Source of the DNA: Maridesulfovibrio ferrireducens
GTDB taxonomy: Bacteria; Desulfobacterota; Desulfovibrionia; Desulfovibrionales; Desulfovibrionaceae
Length of the DNA: 64,000 bases
Direction of reading: 5' to 3'
Assembly (NCBI RefSeq): GCF_900101105.1
Contig: NZ_FNGA01000002.1
Coordinates: forward strand, 421,928 to 485,927
Shown here: one piece after another, positions 34,906-44,319 of the stretch
Layout of the letters: each line of letters begins with the position of its first letter
How positions within the stretch are numbered: the stretch's first letter is position 1
Position numbers and translations under genes: made by a program
Notes under the pieces: generated by a model
Databases searched by the model: none
Told to the model about the DNA's origin: nothing
Seen by the model: the letters and a program-made list of their open reading frames with translations, nothing else

Positions 34906-35216
34906 TCTGAATCTTCTTTAAAATTACTAAAACCCCGGAAGAAGAAATTCTTCCGGGGTTTTCTTGTTTTTTAAACCGAATATTTGCCGACGCTTAAAAT
35001 CAGGCTTAAACCGCTCAAATTTTGTTGCAGATAATTAAATATCACACTGACTCTCTATAAAAAAACAGCCCTGCTCACCAGGATGAAAAAAAGTAATTGC
35101 ATTATTCCACAGGAAATATCATGAACCGAGTATTTTCCGACACTTAATGGCAAGTACCAACTCCCCATTTTTGAATATTTTTTTTACCCTCTACTTTTTA
35201 TGCAAGGATTTGCCTG
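34906..35216. other. intergenic region upstream of the M81 peptidase gene
   Basis: Apart from the terminator at 34929-34966 it is AT-rich. No clear promoter or small gene is seen. AAGGA lies about eight bases before the ATG at 35217. Confidence 0.5.
34929..34966 (+). terminator. terminator after the zinc-ribbon gene
   Basis: Perfect 15-bp stem (AAAACCCCGGAAGAA and its complement) with loop GAAA and a T-rich tail. Confidence 0.9.
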
Positions 35217-36701
35217 ATGACTTTCAATGTCATGACTGCCGAAATTTCTCATGAAACCAATTCGTTTAGCCTCCACAAAACCGGGAAACGAGCCTTCATG
35301 GCCCGCTATGCGCTAATGGGTGACGCTGCTGTTGCTGAGAGAGGGGCAGAAAACACAACGCTTGCTGGCTTTCTTGATATAGGCCGTGCGCATGATTGGC
35401 AGGTCACTCATGTTATCAGTGCCGCTGCCGGACCTAGCGGTAAAATCAGGCGCAAAGCTTTTGACTGGCTGTGTGAGCCGATTCTTTCCAATATCGAAAA
35501 CCATCAATATGACGGATTGCTTCTCGGTCTACATGGAGCAATGGGGCTTGATTTCTGCGAAGATGGCGAAGGTGAACTGCTTCGGCGTATCCGCAGTCTG
35601 GTGGGGAATAAGATGCCGATAGCCATCACTCTGGATCCACATGCAAATGTCGGTAAACAGATATGTGAATTGGCTGACATCATTGTGTCATACAAAACAT
35701 ACCCGCACATCGATATGCGTGATATCGGTCAGCAAGCTGGCGAAATTCTCCAGCGGACTATGGCGGGCGAAATCAAACCACGTACAATCCGCGTCAGTCG
35801 ACTTATGCTCGAAGAAATCAATGGAGGACGAACAGATATCGGTCCGATGATCGAGCGCATTGCCGCAGCACAAAATTATGAAGAACAGGCGGATGTTTTC
35901 GCCGTAAGCATCAATGCCGGATTTGCCAGTGCTGATGTCAGAGAAGTTGGCCCAACAGTGTTGGTGACCGGACAAGGAGATTTTGCCACGCACACGGCAT
36001 TCGCCGAAACCATCGCAGATGACATCTGGAACCGGCGCTTTGAAGTTCTCAACGACTATCTCGACGTGACAGAAGCAGCCGCAATTGCCGCGGCCTATGA
36101 TTCCGACAAAGGGCCGTTGGTCATTGCCGACTATGCGGATAATCCCGGAGCCGGAGGCTATGGCGATTCAACGGATTTATTACGTGAATTGCTCAATGCG
36201 GGTGTGACCAATGGATGTTTTGCTCCCATAGTAGATGGAGACGTCGTGCAGACGTTGCAGGCAGCAGTTGTTGGAGAATATGTTCAGATTGAACTTGGTG
36301 GCAAGACCGATCCTGATTTCGGTGGCGGTCCGCTTGCAGTTGAGGCCGAACTCCTTTTTCTGAGCGACGGACACTTTATTGGCGACGGTCCCATGATCCA
36401 TGGACTCCGCGGCAGTTTCGGCCCCAGTGCAGTTATCCGTGTCGGCGGTATTGAAATATTGGTGGTTACCATCCCCGGACAAATACTTGATTTGCAACAG
36501 TTTAAAGCCTTTGATATTGATCCGCAACACAAGAAGGTTATAGCTCTAAAGTCGATGCAACACTTCCGCGCTGCGTTCGAACCGATTGCTGGACAAATAA
36601 TAATCTGTGACAGTGGAGCACTTTGCACCCCACGATATGACCGATTGCCCTATCGCAATGTACCAAGACCTATTTTCCCACTCGATCAGTTTGAAATATG
36701 A
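35217..36701 (+). CDS. M81-family metallopeptidase (MlrC-like)
   Basis: Member of the M81/MlrC family, named after the microcystin-degrading MlrC; most members are uncharacterised hydrolases. Conserved segments are AEISHETNSFS (8-18, likely zinc His/Glu), LLGLHGAMGL, ITLDPHANV and SYKTYPHIDMRD, then a C-terminal domain with DYADNPGAGGYGDSTDLL. Length 494 is standard. The family is common in alphaproteobacteria, often next to peptide ABC transporters, but none is here. Base composition is visibly richer in G and C than the flanking EamA genes, suggesting horizontal transfer. Its substrate is unknown. Confidence 0.82.
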   Translation: MTFNVMTAEISHETNSFSLHKTGKRAFMARYALMGDAAVAERGAENTTLAGFLDIGRAHDWQVTHVISAAAGPSGKIRRKAFDWLCEPILSNIENHQYDGLLLGLHGAMGLDFCEDGEGELLRRIRSLVGNKMPIAITLDPHANVGKQICELADIIVSYKTYPHIDMRDIGQQAGEILQRTMAGEIKPRTIRVSRLMLEEINGGRTDIGPMIERIAAAQNYEEQADVFAVSINAGFASADVREVGPTVLVTGQGDFATHTAFAETIADDIWNRRFEVLNDYLDVTEAAAIAAAYDSDKGPLVIADYADNPGAGGYGDSTDLLRELLNAGVTNGCFAPIVDGDVVQTLQAAVVGEYVQIELGGKTDPDFGGGPLAVEAELLFLSDGHFIGDGPMIHGLRGSFGPSAVIRVGGIEILVVTIPGQILDLQQFKAFDIDPQHKKVIALKSMQHFRAAFEPIAGQIIICDSGALCTPRYDRLPYRNVPRPIFPLDQFEI

Positions 36702-36890
36702 TTTCACGCGAAATTAAACAATCAATTAATGACCATTTTTCATGTAGCAATTCATACTTAGCAATCCATTGACAAACAAAATAACAATCTCTATTCCATT
36801 TATCCGAGCAACACAATTCTATCAGCCACGCAATACGGATCTGCGAAATACTCCCTTTTTCCTGAAATCAACCCAATGTTCATTTTTCAC

Positions 36891-36906
36891 TTACACCGTG
36901 TAAAAT
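36891..36906 (+). promoter_or_regulatory. palindrome overlapping a -10 box before the second EamA gene
   Basis: TTACAC-C-GTGTAA (36891-36903) overlaps TAAAAT (36901-36906), 23 bases before the ATG at 36929. It looks like an operator on a promoter; no good -35 is visible. Confidence 0.35.
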
Positions 36907-36928
36907 AATCGCCATTACGAGAAATAAA

Positions 36929-37834
36929 ATGTCTGTCTCTGATTCAAAATATCTACCTGTAGTAGCCCTTGTCATTGCTGTTTTTTTATGGGCAAGTTCC
37001 TTTGTAGTCCTAAAAATAGCTTTGGCCGTTTACGATCCAATGATTGTAATTTTTGGAAGAATGATTCTGGCTTCACTATGTTTTGTCTTTTTTATCCCAA
37101 CCTTTAGAAAACAAAAATTTCAAAAGGGCGATCTAAAATGGCTGCTCGTCATGGCATTTTGTGAGCCATGTATGTACTTCGTCTTCGAAAGCCACGCCAT
37201 GATATACACTTCCGCTTCACAAGCCGGAATGATCGTGGCTACTCTTCCGCTGCTTATGGCTGTGTCGGCAAGGTTTATTCTAGGCGAAAAGCTAAGCAGA
37301 AAAACTCTCATAGGTTTCGTGATGGCTGTAATCGGAGGAATCTGGCTTTCTATTTACGGCAGTTCCACCGAAGCATCCCCCGACCCTATGCTGGGTAATT
37401 TCCTAGAATTTTTAGCGATGTGCTGCGCAGTCGGCTACATGACCATTTTAAAAAAAATGACAGCCCACTATTCAGCTCTTTTTATCACCGCGTTCCAAGC
37501 TTTTATGGGGGCGATCTTTTATCTTCCCCTTTTAGCACTGCCGACAACTGTTATGCCGACAACGTTTCATCCCGCTGCAACCTTTTCCATTATATACCTA
37601 GGAATTGGTATCACCCTCGGCGCGTACGGCTTGTATAACTACGGAATGAGCCGGTTACCTGCGAATCAGACTACAGCATACGTTAATCTGATTCCGGTTT
37701 TTACCCTGATTATGGGCTGGACAATACTGGACGAAAAATTAAACACCATGCAGTTCATCGCAGCAGGACTGGTCATGTGCGGTGTAATACTCAGTCAGGA
37801 TAATCGCAGCCGCAAAAAATCAGAACTAATATAA
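36929..37834 (+). CDS. EamA-family (DMT) transporter
   Basis: A 301-residue membrane protein with ten predicted helices in two EamA repeats (VIAVFLWASSFVVLKIAL at 16-33, LGAYGLYNYGMSRLPANQTTAY and IPVFTLIMGWTILDEK in the second half). It is not a close copy of the EamA protein at 33057. The substrate is unknown. It converges on mqnD with six bases between the stops and no visible terminator. Confidence 0.85.
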   Translation: MSVSDSKYLPVVALVIAVFLWASSFVVLKIALAVYDPMIVIFGRMILASLCFVFFIPTFRKQKFQKGDLKWLLVMAFCEPCMYFVFESHAMIYTSASQAGMIVATLPLLMAVSARFILGEKLSRKTLIGFVMAVIGGIWLSIYGSSTEASPDPMLGNFLEFLAMCCAVGYMTILKKMTAHYSALFITAFQAFMGAIFYLPLLALPTTVMPTTFHPAATFSIIYLGIGITLGAYGLYNYGMSRLPANQTTAYVNLIPVFTLIMGWTILDEKLNTMQFIAAGLVMCGVILSQDNRSRKKSELI

Positions 37835-37840
37835 TCAGAT

Positions 37841-38692
37841 TTATTCTTCCTCAATAAAAAAAGGACCGGCAGGGAGTTCAATCGAATCCATTTGAGCAGC
37901 TTCAAGGAGAAGTCTGGAAACAGCCTTCTCCCCTTCTTCTCCGACATCCATGCTGTAATCGGTCACGAAAGTATCAATATGCTCACTGACCACATCATCA
38001 TCCATTTCCTGAGCATGTTCTTTGATGTAGGGCCACGACTGATCCGGGTCTACGTATGATAACGTCAAACTTCTACGTATTGCGGAATTTATTAAGGAGG
38101 CGACCTCGCTTCCGAGAGATCTTTTTATCGCGATACAACCGAGTGGAATCGGAAGACCTGAATAATCCTCCCACCACTTGCCGAGGTCGGCGACCTTTGA
38201 CAAACCAAGCCCCTTAAACGTGAATCGCCCTTCGTGAATAACCACTCCGCCGTCAACTTCACCCGAAACAATCGCGGGCATAATTTCATCAAAAACCTTT
38301 TCAACCGTTTCAACCTGTATTCCGGCTTCGCGGCACATCAGATTAAACAATAAATTTGCAGTCGTATGTCGTCCGGGTATTGCGATACGCTTGCCATTAA
38401 GGGCCTCTATAGTGCAAGGTTCCTGAGTCAGTAAAAGCGGACCGACTCCTCTGCCCATGGCACCGCCAGCTCGCAGGAGAATATAGTCATTCAAAATATG
38501 CGCGGCCGCATGAACTGAAACTTTACAAATATCCATCCGCCCTGCGCGGGCCAGAGAATTCAACTCCTCTACATCCGCGAGAGTAATGTTTAATGTGTAA
38601 GGTTCAATATTGATCGCTCCGCTTGCGAGGGCGTGAAATATAAACGTATCGTTAGGGCATGGTGAATAGCCCATTTTTAGTATTTTACTCAT
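37841..38692 (-). CDS. mqnD: 1,4-dihydroxy-6-naphthoate synthase
   Basis: MqnD converts cyclic de-hypoxanthine futalosine to 1,4-dihydroxy-6-naphthoate in the futalosine route to menaquinone. Typical sequences are GYSPCPNDTFIFHALASG (8-25) and the GVVIHEGRFTF segment with the catalytic His; two periplasmic-binding-like lobes are expected. Length 283 is standard. It is transcribed away from mqnE with about 90 bases between the starts, which suggests shared control. Confidence 0.93.
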   Translation of the reverse strand: MSKILKMGYSPCPNDTFIFHALASGAINIEPYTLNITLADVEELNSLARAGRMDICKVSVHAAAHILNDYILLRAGGAMGRGVGPLLLTQEPCTIEALNGKRIAIPGRHTTANLLFNLMCREAGIQVETVEKVFDEIMPAIVSGEVDGGVVIHEGRFTFKGLGLSKVADLGKWWEDYSGLPIPLGCIAIKRSLGSEVASLINSAIRRSLTLSYVDPDQSWPYIKEHAQEMDDDVVSEHIDTFVTDYSMDVGEEGEKAVSRLLLEAAQMDSIELPAGPFFIEEE

Positions 38693-38732
38693 GGAAATGA
38701 GTTTTATATTTTTATTGATTGGAAATCCAGTA

Positions 38733-38761
38733 TTGACATGGTTCGAACCGACTTTTATTTA
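38733..38761 (+). promoter_or_regulatory. mqnE promoter with palindromic operator in the spacer
   Basis: -35 TTGACA (38733-38738), 17-base spacer, weak -10 TATTTA (38756-38761). The spacer contains the perfect palindrome GGTTCGAACC (38740-38749). A transcript would start near 38768, just before the ribosome-binding site. Confidence 0.45.
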
Positions 38762-38782
38762 CGGTTCAACAAAGGTGAACTT

Positions 38783-39874
38783 ATGATTTCAAAAAAATAT
38801 TTTGATAATGTAGGACTCGGCTCCATTCTGGAGAAAGTTCTGGCTGGTGACAGACTCTCTATAGAAGATGGTCACACCCTTTATGATTGCGCGGATTTGA
38901 CAGCACTGGGTGCTCTTGCATCAATAGTCAGACGCAGAATGCATGGAAACAAAACTTTCTATGTTCTCAATCGCCATATCAACTATACAAACATTTGTAT
39001 TAACGGCTGTAAGTTCTGTGCTTACGCCCGTGAACGCGGCGAGGAAGGATCATTCCAGCTCTCTAAAGAAGATATCCTTGAAAAGTTACGTAGCGCGCCA
39101 GTTGCTCCGCGTGAAATTCATGTGGTCGGAGGCTGCCACCCCGACATCCCTCTTTCATTTTTTGAAGATACTTTCACTGCGATTAAAAAAGAATTTCCAC
39201 AGGCAACATTAAAATGTTTCACAGCAGTGGAAATTGCCCATCTTGCAAAAATAGACGGAATTTCTACAATCGAAACACTTGAAAGACTGCGTGCTGTCGG
39301 AGTTGAAATGCTTCCCGGTGGAGGCGCTGAAATTTTCGAACCTGAAACACGCAATAAAATATGTCCCAAAAAGATAGACGGTGACAGTTGGCTTAAAATT
39401 CATGGGGAAGCTCATTCTCTGGGATACACTACTAACTGCACAATGCTTTTCGGGCATGTCGAATCAATAGAAAACCGCCTCGATCACCTCGACCAACTCC
39501 GCAAGCAACAGGATGCCACTGGCGGTTTCAATTGTTTCATCCCGCTTCCGTTTCTTACTGAAAACAGCAAACTGAAAATTGACAACCCGCTGACCGGAAT
39601 CGACGAACTGAAAACAATCGCCATAAGCAGATTGATGCTGGACAACATCCCGCACATAAAAGCCTACTGGGTGATGCTCACTGTTAAACAGGCTCAGGTT
39701 GCTCTTCATTATGGAGCTGATGATTTTGACGGAACAGTTGTCGAAGAAAAAATCGGGCATATGGCCGGAGCAACATCAGAGCAAGTTCTGGGCAGAAAAG
39801 AATTAGAAGAAATGATTATCGGCTGCGGTTTTACCCCGGTTGAACGCGATGCTGCTTTTAATGAAATTTCCTGA
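38783..39874 (+). CDS. mqnE: aminofutalosine synthase (radical SAM)
   Basis: MqnE joins the chorismate-derived enolpyruvyl benzoate to S-adenosylmethionine to form aminofutalosine. The radical SAM motif CINGCKFC is present near residue 73 of the 363-residue protein, followed by HVVGGCHPDIP and MLPGGGAEIF. Start 38783 is chosen because AAAGGTGA lies upstream; an in-frame ATG at 38738 falls within the promoter. It is followed 18 bases later by mqnC and then mqnA in one operon. Confidence 0.93.
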   Translation: MISKKYFDNVGLGSILEKVLAGDRLSIEDGHTLYDCADLTALGALASIVRRRMHGNKTFYVLNRHINYTNICINGCKFCAYARERGEEGSFQLSKEDILEKLRSAPVAPREIHVVGGCHPDIPLSFFEDTFTAIKKEFPQATLKCFTAVEIAHLAKIDGISTIETLERLRAVGVEMLPGGGAEIFEPETRNKICPKKIDGDSWLKIHGEAHSLGYTTNCTMLFGHVESIENRLDHLDQLRKQQDATGGFNCFIPLPFLTENSKLKIDNPLTGIDELKTIAISRLMLDNIPHIKAYWVMLTVKQAQVALHYGADDFDGTVVEEKIGHMAGATSEQVLGRKELEEMIIGCGFTPVERDAAFNEIS

Positions 39875-39892
39875 GTTAAAAGGATATTTAAT

Positions 39893-40990
39893 ATGACAAA
39901 TCTTACTCAAAGTCCGGCTGAAGTACTCGAAATCGGAGCTAAAGTTTCAGCGGGTGAACGCATAAATTTTGATGAAGCAATGACGCTGCTTGAAAAAGCG
40001 GACTTATTCGATTTAGCCAGCTTAGCGAATCAAATCAGAATGGCTAAACATCCTGATCTGAATGTCACCTACGTTGTTGATAGAAATATAAACTACTCAA
40101 ATATTTGCTCATGCGGTTGCAAATTTTGCGCATTTTACGTGGCCCCCGGTCAAGATGGCGGTTTTGTCATCAGTAGAGAAGAGCTCGCACAAAAACTTCA
40201 GGAAACTGTTGATCTTGGCGGCACACAAATTCTCATGCAGGGTGGACATAATCCGGACTTGCCTCTTACTTATTACGAAGACATGCTCCGGTTTATAAAA
40301 GATAATTATCCGATTCATATACATGCATTCTCACCTCCTGAAATAGTTTATTTCAGTGAACTTGAAGGTATTTCTGTAAAAGAAGTACTTAGGAGACTCA
40401 TTGACGCTGGACTTGCTTCCATTCCCGGCGGCGGAGCGGAAATACTTGTAGACGAAGTGAGAAGCAGAATTGCACCCAACAAGTGCACAACCGAACAATG
40501 GCTTGGCGTGATGGAAACAGCCCATAACATGGGAATCAGAACCACTGCGACCATGATGTTCGGACACGAGGAACAACCTGCTGACAGGATAAAGCATCTT
40601 TTAGCCCTTCGTGAAGTACAGGATCGCACCAGCGGATTTACAGCTTTTATTCCTTGGACTTTCCAGCCCGACAATACAAATATTCCAAATGCCCGCAGAA
40701 TGACCAGCGTTGAATATCTACGCTTGTTAGCTGTCTCTAGAATTGTGCTCGATAACTTTGACAACGTGCAGGTATCGTGGGTCACAATGGGACCTAAAAT
40801 TTCTCAGCTTGCATTGAGTTATGGTGGCAACGATTTCGGATCAACGATGATTGAAGAAAATGTTGTCAAAGCAGCAGGAGTAAGTTTCAGACTGTCCGAA
40901 AATGAAATAGCTGATCTTATAACAAAAGCCGGGTTCATTCCAAAGCAGCGAAGCATGGATTACACATTGATGGAGAGCCGTAATGTTTGA
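39893..40990 (+). CDS. mqnC: cyclic dehypoxanthinyl futalosine synthase (radical SAM)
   Basis: MqnC cyclises de-hypoxanthine futalosine in the futalosine pathway. The radical SAM motif CSCGCKFC (near residue 72) is followed by ILMQGGHNPDLPL and SIPGGGAEIL, which distinguish it from MqnE. Length 365 is standard. Its last eight bases overlap the mqnA start. No mqnB (futalosine hydrolase) is in the window; that step may be done by a nucleosidase encoded elsewhere. Confidence 0.94.
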   Translation: MTNLTQSPAEVLEIGAKVSAGERINFDEAMTLLEKADLFDLASLANQIRMAKHPDLNVTYVVDRNINYSNICSCGCKFCAFYVAPGQDGGFVISREELAQKLQETVDLGGTQILMQGGHNPDLPLTYYEDMLRFIKDNYPIHIHAFSPPEIVYFSELEGISVKEVLRRLIDAGLASIPGGGAEILVDEVRSRIAPNKCTTEQWLGVMETAHNMGIRTTATMMFGHEEQPADRIKHLLALREVQDRTSGFTAFIPWTFQPDNTNIPNARRMTSVEYLRLLAVSRIVLDNFDNVQVSWVTMGPKISQLALSYGGNDFGSTMIEENVVKAAGVSFRLSENEIADLITKAGFIPKQRSMDYTLMESRNV

Positions 40991-41810
40991 AGAAATTAAG
41001 GTCGGCAGGATTTCATATTTAAATGTACTGCCAATCTATTACCCACTTGAATCCAAGTTGATTGAAAATAATTTTAATTTTTTCTATGGACCTCCTGCGC
41101 AACTTAATAAGCTGATGGCGGAAGGATTGCTTCATATTTCATCAACATCTTCAATTGAGTATTTACGCCACGCTGAACAGTATGAACTTGTTCCCGACAT
41201 CGCAATAGGAAGTTGCGGGCCAGTACAATCCGTTTTGCTAATCAGCCGCAAGCCCATTGCAGAGATGAAAGGATGTAAAATTCTAGTTAGTTCGCAGACT
41301 CATACCTCGGCAGCCCTGCTTGAAATTTTATTGACTGAGTATATTCCTGTAAATCCCCAATATGAAACAGGCAATGCAACAGAACTTCTTGAGGCAGGAG
41401 AAAGACCCGAGGCTATCCTTGCAATCGGCGATGAAGCTCTAAACCTTCGCCATCACGAAGACTATCCTTACAAATTGGATCTGGGTGAAGCTTGGCGGGA
41501 ATGGACCGGACTGCCCTTTATTTTCGGAGTCTGGCTTGTTCGTAAAGATGTGGCTGATAAACCAGAGATAAAAGAGGCCGTCCGCACTTTAATAAAGGGT
41601 AAAGAATGGGGACAGTCTAATATTGACCGCATGTCAGAAATTACAGCAGAAAAAAGTATTCTTTCGCCTGATGAAATGAAGTCTTACTTTGAAGGACTTG
41701 TCTATAATTTGAAGGAAAAAGAAATTGAAGGTCTTAAAGTTTTCGCAAAATATTTGCAAAAAAAAGGACAAATCTCACAAGTTCCTGAACTTAATTTTAT
41801 TAAAATATAA
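40983..41810 (+). CDS. mqnA: chorismate dehydratase
   Basis: MqnA dehydrates chorismate to 3-enolpyruvylbenzoate, the first committed step of the futalosine pathway. Recognisable are RISYLNVLPIYYPLE (8-22) and the second-lobe segment EWTGLPFIFGVWLVRKD. Length 275 is standard. It overlaps mqnC by eight bases in another frame, indicating coupled translation. A terminator follows directly. Confidence 0.93.
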   Translation: MFEEIKVGRISYLNVLPIYYPLESKLIENNFNFFYGPPAQLNKLMAEGLLHISSTSSIEYLRHAEQYELVPDIAIGSCGPVQSVLLISRKPIAEMKGCKILVSSQTHTSAALLEILLTEYIPVNPQYETGNATELLEAGERPEAILAIGDEALNLRHHEDYPYKLDLGEAWREWTGLPFIFGVWLVRKDVADKPEIKEAVRTLIKGKEWGQSNIDRMSEITAEKSILSPDEMKSYFEGLVYNLKEKEIEGLKVFAKYLQKKGQISQVPELNFIKI

Positions 41811-41820
41811 TAAAAACTAA

Positions 41821-41859
41821 AAGAGCCGGAGATGTTAAACAACACTCCGGCTCTTTTTT
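41821..41859 (+). terminator. terminator of the mqnE-mqnC-mqnA operon
   Basis: AAGAGCCGGAG/CTCCGGCTCTT perfect stem with T6. Preceding A residues may also let it serve the convergent LysR gene. Confidence 0.87.
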
Positions 41860-41871
41860 ATTGACCAAGTT

Positions 41872-42774
41872 CTATTTGAAGTCGAAAGAATTGCTCTTAA
41901 CATGCTCAATGAAATAACGAACGGCAGGGAAAAACTCTCTCCCTTTAAGATGAGCGAGATAAAAACTGCGCTCAAGATTAAGTGGAAGATCGCTAATATG
42001 TACCAATTCACCTGAGTCTATCAAAGACTGAGCGGCTAGACGTGATGTAACACTAATACCAAGTCCCGCTTTAACACATTGTACCACAGCCTGAGTGGAC
42101 TCAACCCATACAGTTACATTCAGGTCGCGAACATTCGTACCTAGCTCAGCAAGACCCTGTTCAAGAGCTTTACGAGTTCCAGATCCACCTTCGCGCATAA
42201 CCCAAGGTAACTCGGCCAATTGCTGGATATCTACGATACCTTCATAATTCTTAACGAGAACCGGCGGCGCAACAATTACCAGCTCATCTCTCATGATAGG
42301 AATAAACTCTACGTTCGGAGAATCGCTGGTAGCTCCGACAATGCCGAGAATCAAATCCCCGGAGCGGATCTTCTGTAAAATTTCGGAAGTATCGCCAACC
42401 GACATATGAACTCGTACATCTGGAAATCTTTTACAATAATCATACAAAATTCCAGGCAGAAGATAATGCGAAGGAATCGTACTCCCGCCGATATCTAAAT
42501 CACCTACAACTTTATCACGAAGTAAATTTATCTCAGAATGAGCTTTCCCGATTAATTCATAAATATCTTTGGCGTTTCGATAAAGCACCTCTCCGGCCTG
42601 AGTTGACATAATAGATCTGCCGAGTCTGTCAAAGAGCTGCACTCCTAACTCTTCTTCAAGAGTAGAAATATGCGCACTGATAGTAGGCTGCGAAAGATAA
42701 AGCTCTCGTCCCGCTTTAGAAAAACTTTTCAATTCGTAAACTTTACAAAAAGCTTCCAGTCTTCGTAAGTCCAT
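41872..42774 (-). CDS. LysR-family transcription regulator
   Basis: N-terminal winged helix (residues 1-60: DLRRLEAFCKVYELKSFS, LSQPTISAHISTLEEELG) and a two-lobe effector domain (90-295). Start 42774 is chosen because GAGGT lies six bases upstream; a longer ATG at 42789 has no ribosome-binding site. The effector domain resembles the CysB/CysL-like branch and the type often linked to selenium metabolism in Desulfovibrio, but the target genes cannot be told from this window. It is convergent with the mqn operon. Confidence 0.85.
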   Translation of the reverse strand: MDLRRLEAFCKVYELKSFSKAGRELYLSQPTISAHISTLEEELGVQLFDRLGRSIMSTQAGEVLYRNAKDIYELIGKAHSEINLLRDKVVGDLDIGGSTIPSHYLLPGILYDYCKRFPDVRVHMSVGDTSEILQKIRSGDLILGIVGATSDSPNVEFIPIMRDELVIVAPPVLVKNYEGIVDIQQLAELPWVMREGGSGTRKALEQGLAELGTNVRDLNVTVWVESTQAVVQCVKAGLGISVTSRLAAQSLIDSGELVHISDLPLNLERSFYLAHLKGREFFPAVRYFIEHVKSNSFDFK

Positions 42775-42812
42775 CCCAATACCTCGCATCAGAAATATCT
42801 ATACATTCGATT

Positions 42813-42846
42813 AAAAAAAAGGGGCGGAATTAATTCCGCCCCTTTT
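42813..42846 (-). terminator. terminator at the end of the ribosomal-protein cluster
   Basis: GGGGCGGAAT/ATTCCGCCCC perfect stem; on the minus strand it is followed by T8. It lies just past rplQ. Confidence 0.9.
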
Positions 42847-42859
42847 AAAGTAGCATAAT

Positions 42860-43276
42860 TTATGCTTCCTGAGTTTCCTCAGCAGGAGTCTCAGTCGCCG
42901 CAGCTACAGGAGCTTCAGCACGTTTTGTAAGTTCGATGATCACCATAGGAGCGCAATCGCCCTTACGTGGTTCAGCGAGCTTGATAATACGGGTGTAACC
43001 ACCGCCTCCGCCGATAAAGCGGGGGCCGATTTCATCAAAAAGCCTCTGTACGAGACCATGGTTCTCGAGAGTCTTGTAAGCAAGACGTCTTGAGTGAAGG
43101 TCATCACGAAGAGCTAGAGTTATCAGCTTGTCAGCAAAACTTCTCAGTTCTTTCGCCTTTGGCTCGGTGGTACGGATATGTTCGTAAGTCAACAGAGAGC
43201 GGACCATGTTACGGAACATGGCTTTTCTATGAGAAGCTGTTCTGTTGAGCTTTCTTCCGGATTTATTATGCCTCAT
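42860..43276 (-). CDS. rplQ: 50S ribosomal protein L17
   Basis: Large-subunit protein near the exit tunnel. Begins [20 protein letters not shown], the L17 signature; length 138 includes an Ala/Glu-rich C-terminal tail (residues 118-138) beyond the conserved core. It overlaps the end of rpoA by 11 bases and is the last gene of the cluster before a strong terminator. Confidence 0.96.
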   Translation of the reverse strand: MRHNKSGRKLNRTASHRKAMFRNMVRSLLTYEHIRTTEPKAKELRSFADKLITLALRDDLHSRRLAYKTLENHGLVQRLFDEIGPRFIGGGGGYTRIIKLAEPRKGDCAPMVIIELTKRAEAPVAAATETPAEETQEA

Positions 43277-44306
43277 TTTTCTCTTTCCTCTTCAGCCATT
43301 CCTGATGCTTTTTGTCGAAATCCTCTAAGGGCATCCCGAACTTAAGTTCCATACTGTCAAGAACTCTACGGATTTCATCAAGAGACTTACGTCCAAAGTT
43401 CTTGGTCTTAAGCATGGCCTGTTCTGTACGCTGTACAAGTTCACCAACAATACGAATGTTAGCAGCCTTGAGACAGTTAGTCGCACGAACGGACAATTCA
43501 AGTTCATCGATACTTTTGAACAGATTCGGGTTCAGGTCGAGGTCGCTTTCCTTAGACTCTTCTTGTTCAGAGCCCATTTCATCAAAATTGATGAAGACGG
43601 AGAGCTGCTCCTTAAGAATTTTGGCGCTATAAGCGACAGCATCTTCAGGAGTGACGGAACCATCGGTAAAGACTTCAAGTACGAGCTTGTCGTAGTTGGT
43701 CATTTGTCCGACACGAGCCTGCTCTACACTGTAAGCAACCTTACGGATAGGAGAGAAGCTTGAATCAGTCTGAATGTGACCAATTTCGTTTACAAAACCC
43801 TCATGCATATCGGCAGGAACGTATCCCTTACCCATACGGATCTCGAAAGTCATATCGAGTACCATTTTCTCAGAGAGAGTCGCAATAGTCTGCTCAGGAT
43901 TGAGGACTTTGACGTTCTGGTTTTCCTGAATATCAGCTGCGGTGACGACACCCTGCTTATTAACCGCAAGGGTTAAGAACTGGGGTTCATCAGTAGTCAT
44001 TGCGAATCTAATCTGTTTGATGTTCAGCACGACTTCAGTGACATCTTCCATCACACCTTCAATGGTGGTGAATTCGTGCTGGACGCCTTCGATCTTAACA
44101 GCAACCACAGCTGCTCCCTGCATAGAAGACAGGAGTACCCGTCGAAGGGAGTTACCTATGGTTGTGCCAAATCCACGCTCCAAGGGTTCACAAATGAACT
44201 TGCCATATAGCTCGTTGGACTTGGAATCGCGCACGAGCTGTTCCGGCTTGACAAGCTCGGCCCAGTTGCGTGTGTTGATGAGTTTGTCACCGTCTTGAAT
44301 AAGCAT
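43266..44306 (-). CDS. rpoA: RNA polymerase alpha subunit
   Basis: Scaffold of RNA polymerase assembly and contact for activators. The N-terminal dimerisation domain includes [19 protein letters not shown] (48-66). The C-terminal DNA-binding domain has the helix-hairpin-helix [17 protein letters not shown] and LGRKSLDEI-like [12 protein letters not shown]. Length 346 is slightly above E. coli. Placed between rpsD and rplQ as in most bacteria. Confidence 0.97.
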   Translation of the reverse strand: MLIQDGDKLINTRNWAELVKPEQLVRDSKSNELYGKFICEPLERGFGTTIGNSLRRVLLSSMQGAAVVAVKIEGVQHEFTTIEGVMEDVTEVVLNIKQIRFAMTTDEPQFLTLAVNKQGVVTAADIQENQNVKVLNPEQTIATLSEKMVLDMTFEIRMGKGYVPADMHEGFVNEIGHIQTDSSFSPIRKVAYSVEQARVGQMTNYDKLVLEVFTDGSVTPEDAVAYSAKILKEQLSVFINFDEMGSEQEESKESDLDLNPNLFKSIDELELSVRATNCLKAANIRIVGELVQRTEQAMLKTKNFGRKSLDEIRRVLDSMELKFGMPLEDFDKKHQEWLKRKEKNEA

Positions 44307-44319
44307 GCACTAATCCTTC

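Noticed and set aside
38740-38749. T-loop-like GGTTCGAACC as a tRNA gene
   Set aside because: No acceptor stem, D arm or anticodon arm can be built around it.
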